DNA of 30,360 nucleotides. Origin: JAAYGT01 sp050252075 (GTDB lineage: Bacteria > Pseudomonadota > Gammaproteobacteria > Burkholderiales > Burkholderiaceae_B). Positions 24,217 through 30,360 of the stretch are shown piece by piece. The stretch is taken from contig JBFWLP010000036.1 of assembly GCA_050252075.1 (NCBI GenBank), positions 1-30,360 on the forward strand. The letters are read 5' to 3'. The translations under genes were made by a program, and so were the position numbers. Below the pieces are notes generated by a model. The model saw only the letters and a program-made list of their open reading frames with translations, ran no database searches and was not told where the DNA came from. How positions within the stretch are numbered: position 1 is the stretch's first letter; each line of letters opens with the position of its first letter.

Positions 24217-25770
24217 ATGAACCGCGTGAAACAACCCAATATTCTGTTTATCATGGCTGACCAGATGGCGGCAGCTCCCTTGCCCATGTATGGTGGCAAG
24301 GTGGTTCAGGCGCCGCATTTGCAATCGCTGGCCGGCCAGGGCGTGGTGTTTGACAATGCGTACTGCAACTCACCCATTTGCGCGCCATCGCGGTTTTCCA
24401 TGCTTAGCTCACGGTTACCCACGCGCATCGGCGCTTTCGACAATGCCAGCGAGTTTCCGGCGTCGGTGCCCACGCTGGCCCACTATCTGTGTGATGCGGG
24501 GTATCACACCGCACTGGTGGGGAAAATGCATTTCATCGGTCCGGATCAGCTGCATGGCTACGAGGAGCGACTGGTCACCGATATCTATCCGGCCGATTTC
24601 TCCTGGACGCCGAACTGGCTGGCCGGGCCGGCCGACAAACCGTCGGGTATCAATCTGCGCAATGTTACGCAGGCGGGGCAGTGCGTACGCAGTTTGCAGC
24701 TGGACTACGACGACGAGGTCGCTTTTTTCGCCCGGCAGAAGCTGTATGATCTGGCCCGACGCGACAACGAGCGTCCGTTTTTTCTTACCGTATCGTTCAG
24801 TCACCCCCATCCGCCGTTCACCATTACGGCCGACTACTGGAACCGCTATGCGCACGATGCCATCGATATGCCGCTGGTTCCCCCCATTCCGGTTCATCAG
24901 CGCGACGCCCTCAGCCAGTGGTTGCATGTATCGCATGGCGCAGACACCACGCCGATCACTGCCGACCAGGTGCGCAACGCCCGTCATGCCTACTACGGCA
25001 TGATCTCGTACATTGATGACCAGATCGGAATGTTGCTCGACACGCTGCAGGACTGTGACCTGGCCGAGAACACCGTCGTGGTGTTCACCGCCGATCACGG
25101 CGAGATGCTCGGTGAGCGGGGCATGTGGTACAAGCAGAACTTTTTTGAACCTTCGGTGCGGGTACCCTTGTTGATACGCGGCGCATGCGATAGCCGGGTG
25201 CCTGCCGGAAAGCGGGTGAGCCAGCCGGTGGCGCTGGTTGATCTTATGCCCACTTTGCTGGCTCTGGCAGGCGGCGAGCCTGAATACGTCGACCCCATCG
25301 ATGGCCGGTCTTTGCTTGAACTGCTGCGCAACGAAGAAACCGGCGCCGGGTCTTGCCCTGTTATTTCCGAGTACACCGATATGGGTGTCATCGCGCCTGC
25401 ACGCATGGCGCGCGACGGAGTGTATAAACTCATATACACCCATGGCTATCCCTTGCAGCTTTATCACCTGGAAACCGATCCACAGGAAATGCGAAATCTG
25501 GCCAACGACCCAGCCCATGATAATGCCAGGCAGCGTCTGCTGCAGGTGGTGTTGCATCACTGGAATCCCGATGCGCTGTATCAGGACATTCTGGCCAGCC
25601 AGAAGCGTCGTTTGTTCCTCAAGCGAGTGGCGGCCGCCTCTGGGCGTTTCCCTGACTGGAGCTATCAGGCGGATCGCGACGATACGCGACGCTTTGTTCG
25701 GGCGAACGGCGCCGCCGGGGCCAAGGCAAAGGCGCGATTTCCTTTTGTGCCCTCCGACACCGGATCATGA
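24217..25770 (+). CDS. betC: Choline-sulfatase-type sulfatase
   Basis: Alkaline-phosphatase-superfamily sulfatase, 517 residues, close to BetC choline sulfatase. Evidence: metal ligand Asp15 in IMADQ, the sulfatase signature CAPSR with Cys55 as the formylglycine precursor, GKMHFIGPDQLHGYEERLVTDIYPADFSWTP (a BetC-specific stretch), SHPHPPF, and FTADHGEMLGERGMWYKQNFFEPSVRVPLL. The C-terminal part LASQKRRLFLKRVAAASGRFPDWSYQ resembles the extra C-terminal domain of choline sulfatases. There is no signal peptide, so it acts in the cytoplasm. It would release choline and sulfate from choline-O-sulfate. A related sulfate ester cannot be excluded because no choline oxidation genes are near. Its stop overlaps the lacI start. 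Confidence 0.85.
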   Translation: MNRVKQPNILFIMADQMAAAPLPMYGGKVVQAPHLQSLAGQGVVFDNAYCNSPICAPSRFSMLSSRLPTRIGAFDNASEFPASVPTLAHYLCDAGYHTALVGKMHFIGPDQLHGYEERLVTDIYPADFSWTPNWLAGPADKPSGINLRNVTQAGQCVRSLQLDYDDEVAFFARQKLYDLARRDNERPFFLTVSFSHPHPPFTITADYWNRYAHDAIDMPLVPPIPVHQRDALSQWLHVSHGADTTPITADQVRNARHAYYGMISYIDDQIGMLLDTLQDCDLAENTVVVFTADHGEMLGERGMWYKQNFFEPSVRVPLLIRGACDSRVPAGKRVSQPVALVDLMPTLLALAGGEPEYVDPIDGRSLLELLRNEETGAGSCPVISEYTDMGVIAPARMARDGVYKLIYTHGYPLQLYHLETDPQEMRNLANDPAHDNARQRLLQVVLHHWNPDALYQDILASQKRRLFLKRVAAASGRFPDWSYQADRDDTRRFVRANGAAGAKAKARFPFVPSDTGS

Positions 25771-26765
25771 ACATTCAGGATGTCGCCCGGCGTGCCGGGG
25801 TGTCTACCGCCACGGTGTCGCGCGCGTTTGGCGCGCCCGATAAAGTGTCGCCCGAAACGCGCGAACGGGTGGAGCGCGCGGCCCGTGATCTGGGCTATAT
25901 ACCCAACAGCTCCGCGCGGGTGTTGCGCACGCGGCGCAGCCATGTGGTGGGCGTGGTGCTCCCCACCTTGCTGAATCCTGTATTTGCCGAATGTCTCGAT
26001 GGTATCGCTCCGGCAGCACAGGCGCACGGTTACGCGATTTTGCCTGTAACGACCGACTATCGCATTGAAAAAGAGGAAGAAGCAGTCAGCCGGCTGATCG
26101 CTTCGAACGTCGAAGGGTTGGTTATGGTGGTATCCAATCCTGCGCAGTCCCGGGCCCTGGATCTTGCGCGTACGCACGGCGTGCCCTATGTGCTGGTCTA
26201 TAACCGGCATACGCAGCACCCTTGTGTAACGGTTGACAACGAGGCGGCTGTGCGCGATGTGGTGAAGCGTCTTGTGCGAAGCGGCCATCGCCGTATTGCG
26301 ATGGTAGCCGGCCAGTTGGTCGCGTCCGACCGCGCCCAGCAGCGTTATCGGGGCTATCTTGCCGCGCTTGGCGATCACGGCCTGAAGGCGCCCGAGTTGA
26401 TCGAGGTGCCATTCATGAGTGCCGCCATCGAGAAGGTTTCGCAGCATCTGCAGCGCAAACAGCGAGCGAGCGCCCTGATCTGCTCCAATGATTTGCTGGC
26501 ATTGCGGTGTCTGCGCGCCGCCCACGAATGCGGTATTGCTGTGCCCGCGCAGCTGTCCGTGGTGGGGTTTGACGGCATTGCGCTGGGCCTGGACCTGACG
26601 CCGCAATTGACCACGATTGTCCAGCCTAATCGCGTACTGGGCGAACAGGCCGTCGACCTGCTCGCCGGCGCTATCAGCCGTGGGTTGCCGCTGGCGGGTC
26701 GGGACAGCCGAATTCTGGATTACACACTTCGGCAGGGCGAATCGGCCCGGCTGACGCTCGACTAG
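25767..26765 (+). CDS. LacI-family transcription regulator
   Basis: A 332-residue repressor-type regulator. The N-terminal HTH IQDVARRAGVSTATVSRAFG (3-22) and hinge NSSARVLRTRRS (about 47-58) are typical, followed by a periplasmic-binding-like ligand domain (VVGVVLPTLLNPVFAECLDGI, ISRGLPL near the end; SNDLLALRCLRAAHECGIAVP and VVGFDGI are standard LacI pieces). The Leu in the hinge fits minor-groove insertion at a central CG, as found in the operator at 23159-23176. It starts inside the sulfatase stop (ATGA). The effector is probably the substrate or product of the sulfatase or phosphodiesterase. Confidence 0.93.
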   Translation: MNIQDVARRAGVSTATVSRAFGAPDKVSPETRERVERAARDLGYIPNSSARVLRTRRSHVVGVVLPTLLNPVFAECLDGIAPAAQAHGYAILPVTTDYRIEKEEEAVSRLIASNVEGLVMVVSNPAQSRALDLARTHGVPYVLVYNRHTQHPCVTVDNEAAVRDVVKRLVRSGHRRIAMVAGQLVASDRAQQRYRGYLAALGDHGLKAPELIEVPFMSAAIEKVSQHLQRKQRASALICSNDLLALRCLRAAHECGIAVPAQLSVVGFDGIALGLDLTPQLTTIVQPNRVLGEQAVDLLAGAISRGLPLAGRDSRILDYTLRQGESARLTLD

Positions 26766-26774
26766 GAACCGATC

Positions 26775-27602
26775 ATGATTACGTCGTTGGTACAACTTAC
26801 CGATACCCATATACGTGAGCCCGGGCGAGTTGCCTATGGGCGCCTGGATACGGCGCCTTTTCTGGCCCGCGCCGTTCACGCCGTCAACACATTACGCCAG
26901 CAACCCGATGCCGTTGTGCTCACCGGCGATCTGACCGATTTTGGCCGGGCCGATGAGTATGCGCATTTGCGTGAGCTGCTGTCGCCCCTGAAGGTACCGT
27001 TTTATCTGCTACCAGGCAATCACGACAGCCGCGAGGGGCTGCGCGCGGCATTCCCGGATCATGCTTATCTGGGGCAAGGGCCTTTCGTGCAGTACTGGCT
27101 CGACATTGGCCCGCTGAGGCTGATTTCTCTGGATACGGTTGTGCCGCAGGAAAGTTATGGGGCGTTGTGCGACGATCGGCTGGCGTGGCTCGACAACGTG
27201 CTGATACAGAGCACCCACAAGCCGGTCGTGATTGCCATGCACCATCCGCCGTTTCGTACGCTGATCGGTCATATGGATGACATCGGCTTGTTGCATGGCG
27301 GTGTTGAACTAGAGGCGCTGGTGCGCCGTTTTCCAAATATCGAGCGCATCATTTGCGGGCATCTGCACCGACCGATCGACGTGCGCTTTGGTGGTACGGT
27401 AGCGGCGACCGCGCCGGCACCGGCACATCAGGTCACGTTGAATCTGGCGCCCGATGCGTCATCCGACTGGATGCTGGAGCCGCCGGCGTTTCGTATTCAC
27501 GCCTGGGATGACGTGGCAGCTCGCCTGGTGACGCATACGGCCGCCATCGGCCAGTTTGACGGCCCTTACCCCTTTCACGAAAACGGCTCATTGATCGACT
27601 GA
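26775..27602 (+). CDS. Metallophosphoesterase, GpdQ-like phosphodiesterase
   Basis: Binuclear-metal phosphodiesterase of 275 residues, the same length as GpdQ (glycerophosphodiesterase of Enterobacter). The metal ligands align: Asp10 and His12 (TDTH), Asp52 (TGDLTD), Asn82 and His83 (GNHDS), His156 or His157 (AMHHPPF), His196 and His198 (GHLHRP). The C-terminal end FDGPYPFHENGS also resembles GpdQ. It is last in the operon, nine bases after lacI. GpdQ-type enzymes cleave diesters such as glycerophosphocholine and glycerophosphoethanolamine, which would fit with the choline sulfatase. A 3',5'-cAMP phosphodiesterase (CpdA-like) role is an alternative but less likely by context. Confidence 0.87.
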   Translation: MITSLVQLTDTHIREPGRVAYGRLDTAPFLARAVHAVNTLRQQPDAVVLTGDLTDFGRADEYAHLRELLSPLKVPFYLLPGNHDSREGLRAAFPDHAYLGQGPFVQYWLDIGPLRLISLDTVVPQESYGALCDDRLAWLDNVLIQSTHKPVVIAMHHPPFRTLIGHMDDIGLLHGGVELEALVRRFPNIERIICGHLHRPIDVRFGGTVAATAPAPAHQVTLNLAPDASSDWMLEPPAFRIHAWDDVAARLVTHTAAIGQFDGPYPFHENGSLID

Positions 27603-27650
27603 CCGGCGCGTGGCGGGCGGCTGAATGGTTACCCACGGGTCTTTGTGTGG

Positions 27651-28187
27651 CTACCCTTTGAAACCACCTTGATCTAGAAAGGCGGCTTCTTCCGGTGTGG
27701 TGTCGCGCCCCAGTACGGCATTGCGATGCGGGAAGCGGCCAAAGCGCCGGATGATGTCCAGGTGGATCTCGGCAAACGTCAGTGTGCTGCCGCCCAGTGG
27801 CCGGCACAACCGAACGGCAAGCTCCTGGTCAGCCAGATTTTCGGAGTGCTCAAAAGGAAGAATCAGGAAGACTTTCAGATCGTGGTCGATGTGGTCGTGA
27901 TGGCCGGCGGCCAGCGCCTTGCGGGCAAAATACAGGGCCAGGGAGTCTGTGGCGAACATGTGTGCCGTGTCGCGGAATGCATTGCGTGGAAACTGGTCCA
28001 GCAAAAGCAATAAGGCCAGGCTGCCCTCGGCGGTGTCCGACCAGCCGTCAAGTTCGCGGCGAGCCGCCGCCATGTGCGATTCAAGGAAGCCGGCCCTGAA
28101 TGCAGTGTCGAAATCGGTGTTTTTTGCAAACCACATTTCCGGTCCGGCGGCTTTCCAGAACTGGATGACAGGCGAGGGGGTTGTCAT
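27651..28187 (-). CDS. DUF924 family protein
   Basis: Conserved protein of 178 residues. I use the ATG at 28187 (MTTPSPVIQFWKAAG), since DUF924 proteins begin with a similar FWF-type motif and longer open sequence upstream overlaps the neighbouring gene. Typical patterns are LLLLLDQFPRNAFRDTAHMFATDSLAL and FLILPFEHSENLADQELAVRL; together with DIIRRFGRFPHRNAVLGR they form a TPR-like helical fold in this family. No function is established. It is convergent with the phosphodiesterase gene, 48 bases away. Confidence 0.88.
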   Translation of the reverse strand: MTTPSPVIQFWKAAGPEMWFAKNTDFDTAFRAGFLESHMAAARRELDGWSDTAEGSLALLLLLDQFPRNAFRDTAHMFATDSLALYFARKALAAGHHDHIDHDLKVFLILPFEHSENLADQELAVRLCRPLGGSTLTFAEIHLDIIRRFGRFPHRNAVLGRDTTPEEAAFLDQGGFKG

Positions 28188-28224
28188 TGATCGAGCCCAA
28201 AGTTGTTTATGAGCTGTGATTACA

Positions 28225-28512
28225 TCAGTACCTGACGCGAATTGACAAGCTTGCCGGCTGCTTTTGAACGATACCCAGGGCGCCCGCGATCTTTTCACGA
28301 CTCGACTTGCGCAAACGATCACTGTTTTCTTGCAGCGCGTATGCGGATTGGGTAACACCGAGGCGTTCAGCGACCTCGGCCTGGGTCAAGCCGAGGTACT
28401 CACGCCACGCTTTGACCGGGGTGGCGCCGTCCACGGTGCGACTGATAACACCATGGGGGATTAAGCCACGATCTTGGGCACGTTCGGCGACGTATTCGTC
28501 ATAGGGGATCAC
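28225..28512 (-). CDS. Xre-family HTH protein, orphan antitoxin-like, probably truncated at its 5' end
   Basis: A 95-residue protein from a GTG start. An HTH_3 domain is clear: WREYLGLTQAEVAERLGVTQSAYALQENSDRLRKSSREKIAGALGI. The region before it (MIPYDEYVAERAQDRGLIPHGV) matches antitoxins paired with RelE-type toxins. The frame stays open upstream with antitoxin-like residues, IRSDIINGPGGKPAFV, but no ATG, GTG, TTG or CTG occurs there before an in-frame stop. So the original start seems lost and the GTG may be a makeshift start. No toxin gene is adjacent in the expected place. It is a probable remnant or orphan regulator. Confidence 0.6.
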   Translation of the reverse strand: MIPYDEYVAERAQDRGLIPHGVISRTVDGATPVKAWREYLGLTQAEVAERLGVTQSAYALQENSDRLRKSSREKIAGALGIVQKQPASLSIRVRY

Positions 28513-28710
28513 GACAAAAGCAGGCTTTCCGCCAGGGCCGTTGATGATATCGCTCCGTATGAATGGGAGATCAGGGCTGTTGTGAGACTGGCCCGGAGCT
28601 CATTGGCTTTACTCGTGCCGAATCGCCCCATGACCATGGCGCCGCTGACTGCCCATGCGGGAACGGGCCAATTCAATCGAGCCGAACGAGCTTTGATGGC
28701 CTGCGATGCG

Positions 28711-28917
28711 CTATGCGTCCCCAGCCGGAAGCATGTCCTCTAAGCGGTTTTTCACCGCACGCAGGATAAGCGTTTCGATTTCAGCGAACGTCTGGTTGGG
28801 CGAGACGGCTACCGTGTAATTTATGGTGTGGGCTCCATCCCAGTCCAGGCGCATCGTAGCGAGAAACTTGCCGCCACTTTTCCTGATAGTCAGCTCCACA
28901 GTTTCGCCTGTTGCCAT
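28711..28917 (-). CDS. Small hypothetical protein
   Basis: A 68-residue protein from ATG at 28917, chosen because AAGGAGA (28923-28929) lies five bases upstream. Composition and predicted pattern suggest an alternating strand-helix fold: TVELTIRKSGGKFLATMRLDWDGAHTINYTVAV, then a C-terminal amphipathic helix FAEIETLILRAVKNRLEDML. No family is recognised and no signal or membrane segment is seen. It lies in the accessory region between the HTH remnant and the toxin-antitoxin pair. Confidence 0.6.
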   Translation of the reverse strand: MATGETVELTIRKSGGKFLATMRLDWDGAHTINYTVAVSPNQTFAEIETLILRAVKNRLEDMLPAGDA

Positions 28918-29001
28918 AACCGTCTCCTTGTAATTTGTCGTATCAGGAAACATAACGCGCCAGGGCGATGGGCGGAACTGGATGGATGGACTGGGCGTCA
29001 G

Positions 29002-29274
29002 TCAGTGCTGATGCCGCAGCCATTCGCGCATGGCATCGTTGACACGAGTCTGCCAGCCTCGACCGGTCGCGCGTAGGCCTTCCAGGACATCCTGATCAAA
29101 TCGGATGGTCGTAGGGGTTTTGCGAGCGACCGCAGTCGAGCCGATCGGCCGGCCACGCTGGCGCGCCTGGATGTCTTCGGGCGTGTGTACGCGGGCATGT
29201 TTCCCGCTCTTTGCCTGCCGGATAGATTCCAGCAGGTCGCGTTCAAGTTGACTCAGTTCGTTAGTCTTGGGCAT
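29002..29274 (-). CDS. BrnA-like antitoxin (ribbon-helix-helix)
   Basis: A 90-residue antitoxin from ATG at 29274 (MPKTNELSQLERDLL), four bases after the toxin stop; the G-rich end of the toxin gene acts as ribosome binding site. The N-terminal half probably binds and neutralises the toxin. The C-terminal half TPTTIRFDQDVLEGLRATGRGWQTRVNDAMREWL is the BrnA/CopG type DNA-binding pattern (TTIRFD, GRGWQTRVN). Placed after the toxin gene, it likely represses the operon through the palindromes at 29597-29639. Confidence 0.85.
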   Translation of the reverse strand: MPKTNELSQLERDLLESIRQAKSGKHARVHTPEDIQARQRGRPIGSTAVARKTPTTIRFDQDVLEGLRATGRGWQTRVNDAMREWLRHQH

Positions 29275-29278
29275 GGTT

Positions 29279-29587
29279 TCACCCCACAAGTTTGCGCAGT
29301 TCCCTCAGGAACGCTTGAGAAAGATTGTCGGTGGTCGATTTGGGATACACGATCAGCAGGCTGATTGTTCCGTCTGTTAGCGTCGCGTAATAGACCACCC
29401 GAACGCCGCCACGCTTACCTGTGCCGGCCCGGCTCCATCGGACTTTGCGCAGCGGTGTGGCGCCAGGGATGACGTCTCCCGCTTCCGGGTTCTGTGCGAT
29501 CCAGTCGATGAAGGCTTCGCGCTCGGAGTCACCCCACACTGCGGCTGCGTACTGCTGGAATATGGGGGTCTCGATCACGGTAAGCAT
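29279..29587 (-). CDS. RelE/HigB-like toxin
   Basis: A 102-residue toxin of the RelE/ParE superfamily, first gene of the pair. Family patterns are MLTVIETPIF, FIDWIAQNPEAGDVIPGATPLRKVRWSRAGTGKRGGVRVVYYATLTDGTISLLIVYPKS and SQAFLRELRKLV. The basic core KVRWSRAGTGKRGGVRV corresponds to the part of RelE-like toxins that contacts the ribosome or mRNA, so it probably cuts mRNA during translation. Toxin before antitoxin is the HigBA-like order. The promoter region upstream is AT-rich with palindromes. Confidence 0.88.
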   Translation of the reverse strand: MLTVIETPIFQQYAAAVWGDSEREAFIDWIAQNPEAGDVIPGATPLRKVRWSRAGTGKRGGVRVVYYATLTDGTISLLIVYPKSTTDNLSQAFLRELRKLVG

Positions 29588-29596
29588 GAATTTATT

Positions 29597-29639
29597 GTAT
29601 TAACAATTAATTGTGGGCGCAAGAGTTATTTGTTAATAC
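29597..29639. promoter_or_regulatory. Palindromic operator of the toxin-antitoxin genes
   Basis: GTATTAACAA (29597-29606) and TTGTTAATAC (29630-29639) are perfect inverted arms 23 bases apart, and ACAATTAATTGT (29603-29614) is a perfect 12-base palindrome sharing the first arm. They sit just before the toxin start, where a ribbon-helix-helix antitoxin would bind. Confidence 0.7.
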
Positions 29640-29646
29640 GCGCTGG

Positions 29647-29668
29647 CAGCCACCCTATGAGGTGGCTG
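29647..29668. terminator. Hairpin, former phage terminator or regulatory stem
   Basis: CAGCCACC and GGTGGCTG (29647-29654 and 29661-29668) form a perfect eight-base stem with a six-base loop. Only two T follow on the plus strand, and the minus-strand side is not T-rich, so terminator activity is doubtful. Confidence 0.4.
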
Positions 29669-29685
29669 TTCGTGCTGCAATCATT

Positions 29686-29706
29686 CCCGTATCAATTTGA
29701 TACGGG
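29686..29706. repeat. Perfect palindrome overlapping the lipoprotein ribosome binding site
   Basis: CCCGTATCAA (29686-29695) and TTGATACGGG (29697-29706) are perfect inverted arms around one T. The last GGG is part of the GGGAGG ribosome binding site of the next gene, so it may be an operator or a translation-blocking hairpin. Confidence 0.6.
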
Positions 29707-29715
29707 AGGTTGGCT

Positions 29716-29922
29716 ATGCGTACGCTGGCGGCGGCTTTGTCTTTGTCACTTTTGGTGATTGGGTGCGGGCAGAAAGAGGACTCAGCGGAAATCAAAGAGA
29801 TCAAGCTGCAGCGCCTGGCGCGAGATTATGTTCAGAAAAATATTAAAGACCCGGAAAGTGCGCCGTTCCGAAATCAATATGATTTTTTGAGTTTGCGCCG
29901 TCTTCGGGCGGTTTTTTTATGA
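29716..29922 (+). pseudogene. Truncated phage-type lipoprotein
   Basis: A 68-codon frame from ATG at 29716, with GGGAGG (29704-29709) six bases before. The lipoprotein signal MRTLAAALSLSLLVIGCGQ has lipobox VIGC (Cys17). The mature part contains ARDYVQKNIKDPESAPFRNQY, a pattern I know from small phage and prophage lipoproteins of the DPxSAxFRNQ type. Just after this motif the homology ends and the frame runs through a terminator hairpin (DFLSLRRLRAVFL). The 3' half therefore appears deleted, and what follows is DNA from another part of a prophage. Confidence 0.55.
29898..29918 (+). terminator. Rho-independent terminator 1 of the prophage remnant
   Basis: CCGTC-TTCG-GGCGG (29898-29911, one G-T pair) followed by seven T. 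The TTCG tetraloop is typical of strong terminators. Confidence 0.85.
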
Positions 29923-29946
29923 GCTCACCGCGCGGTGGGCTTTTTT
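29923..29946 (+). terminator. Rho-independent terminator 2 of the prophage remnant
   Basis: GCTCACC-GCGC-GGTGGGC (29923-29940, one T-G pair) followed by six T, directly behind terminator 1. The tape-measure-like start codon is only 12 bases after the T run. Confidence 0.8.
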
Positions 29947-29957
29947 ATGGATGGCAC

Positions 29958-30136
29958 ATGGAAATAGCATCGCTGGCAATCGCCGTGGACAGCCGCTCGG
30001 CCCGCAAGGCGACTGATGACGCGACCAGGGCGACAGAGCGACAGCGGGACGCCACCGGCCGCTTCACTAGGTCCAGCGAGCAGGCCGCTCGTGCGATCGA
30101 CGGCCAAGTTTTCCCCCACCACGACAAAATAAAAGC
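29958..30136 (+). pseudogene. Fragment of a phage tail tape-measure-like gene, cut by an insertion sequence
   Basis: From ATG at 29958 the frame reads MEIASLAIAVDSRSARKATDD, continuing with ATRATERQRDATGRFTRSSEQAARAIDG. An xSLxIxVDSR start followed by a charged, Ala-rich helix is typical of the N-terminus of tail length tape-measure proteins. Homology-like character fades after AIDG (about 30102), and the insertion sequence begins at 30137, so at most 60 codons of a gene that is usually many hundreds of codons long remain. The family call is by pattern only. Confidence 0.5.
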
Positions 30137-30360
30137 GGCTCTTCATCACTAAAGGGGGACGCCGACATTCATTAGACTTGTTTTTGCGAAGAAACACGTT
30201 TAATGGAGGTAATGTCGATGTCCCCAATCGATACTATCTTAGGAATTGAGGGTTTGGTGGTGCAGCAGGTCAAACGAGCTCAGGATATTCACGTGTGGGC
30301 CCGACCCAGGCGTCGGCCTGGTTGCCTGTACTGCTCGGCGCCAACCGTGCGCATCAAGGC
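30137..30360 (+). mobile_element. Left end of an ISL3-family insertion sequence
   Basis: GGCTCTTC at 30137 is the usual terminal sequence of ISL3-family elements, and an ISL3-like transposase frame begins 81 bases inside. ISL3 elements usually duplicate eight bases at the target; ATAAAAGC (30129-30136) would be the left copy. The right end lies outside the window. Confidence 0.75.
30218..30360 (+). CDS. ISL3-family transposase, N-terminal part (runs off window)
   Basis: The frame is open to the window end. GGAGG (30205-30209) is eight bases before ATG 30218, preferred over the in-frame ATG at 30212 which is too close. The visible 47 residues include MSPIDTILGIEGLVVQQVKR and ARPRRRPGCLYCSAPTVRIK. 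A Leu/Ile-Gly-Ile-Glu-Gly start followed by a basic stretch and a CxxC zinc-finger half is the usual N-terminus of ISL3 transposases, which move DNA with a DDE catalytic domain located further downstream. Confidence 0.8.
   Translation, partial: MSPIDTILGIEGLVVQQVKRAQDIHVWARPRRRPGCLYCSAPTVRIK

Noticed and set aside
28474..28743. 89-codon plus-strand frame in the accessory region
   Set aside because: It is antisense to parts of two genes with better ribosome binding sites or domains and resembles no family.
1..30360. CRISPR arrays, tRNA and rRNA genes
   Set aside because: No regularly spaced repeats, and no tRNA- or rRNA-like segment was noticed by eye; a dedicated RNA search was not possible.

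Overview
The window is GC-rich DNA of the kind found in Burkholderiales, most likely an Alcaligenaceae member related to Bordetella, Achromobacter or Pusillimonas. The signs are a lone TctC/Bug-type periplasmic receptor, TRAP transport, many CoA-linked catabolic genes and a complete Tad (Flp pilus) locus. No rRNA, tRNA or CRISPR array was seen.

Layout. (1) 1-603: the 3' end of serS and its terminator. (2) 604-945: an AT-rich gap with no recognisable gene. (3) 946-4796, plus strand: a three-part TRAP transporter (dctP, dctQ, dctM) followed by an SDR dehydrogenase. (4) 4891-9434, minus strand: a tight catabolic operon of a 58-residue AtzG-like subunit, an amidase, a class III CoA-transferase, a crotonase-fold protein and a PuuE/imidase-like polysaccharide-deacetylase-fold hydrolase. 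A GntR/FCD regulator (9537-10199) is divergent from it. Taken together these genes read as uptake and stepwise hydrolysis of a cyclic imide or amide, followed by CoA activation; this pathway is inferred. (5) 10185-22795, minus strand: a full Tad pilus operon in the order flp, tadV/cpaA, rcpC/cpaB, rcpA/cpaC, cpaD, tadZ/cpaE, tadA/cpaF, tadB, tadC, tadD, tadE, tadF, tadG, ending in an unusual membrane protein with one EF-hand loop. A near-consensus FNR-type box lies about 61 bp upstream of a predicted extended -10 promoter in front of flp.

(6) 23120-27602, plus strand: a promoter with a perfect 18-bp LacI-type operator at the predicted start of transcription, then a TctC/Bug receptor, a choline-sulfatase-type sulfatase, a LacI-family regulator and a GpdQ-like phosphodiesterase. 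This looks like a self-regulated operon for scavenging sulfate and phosphate esters, possibly of choline. (7) 27651-30360: an accessory region. It holds a DUF924 gene, an orphan HTH antitoxin that has lost its 5' end, a small hypothetical gene, a RelE/HigB-like toxin with a BrnA-like antitoxin and a palindromic operator, a decayed prophage fragment (truncated lipoprotein, two tandem terminators, a cut tail tape-measure-like start), and the left end of an ISL3-family insertion sequence that runs off the window.

The best candidates for something not well described are the EF-hand protein ending the Tad operon, the imide/amide-like catabolic operon, and the choline-ester-like operon with its clean operator. 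All function assignments are from reading sequence and family knowledge; no database search was run.
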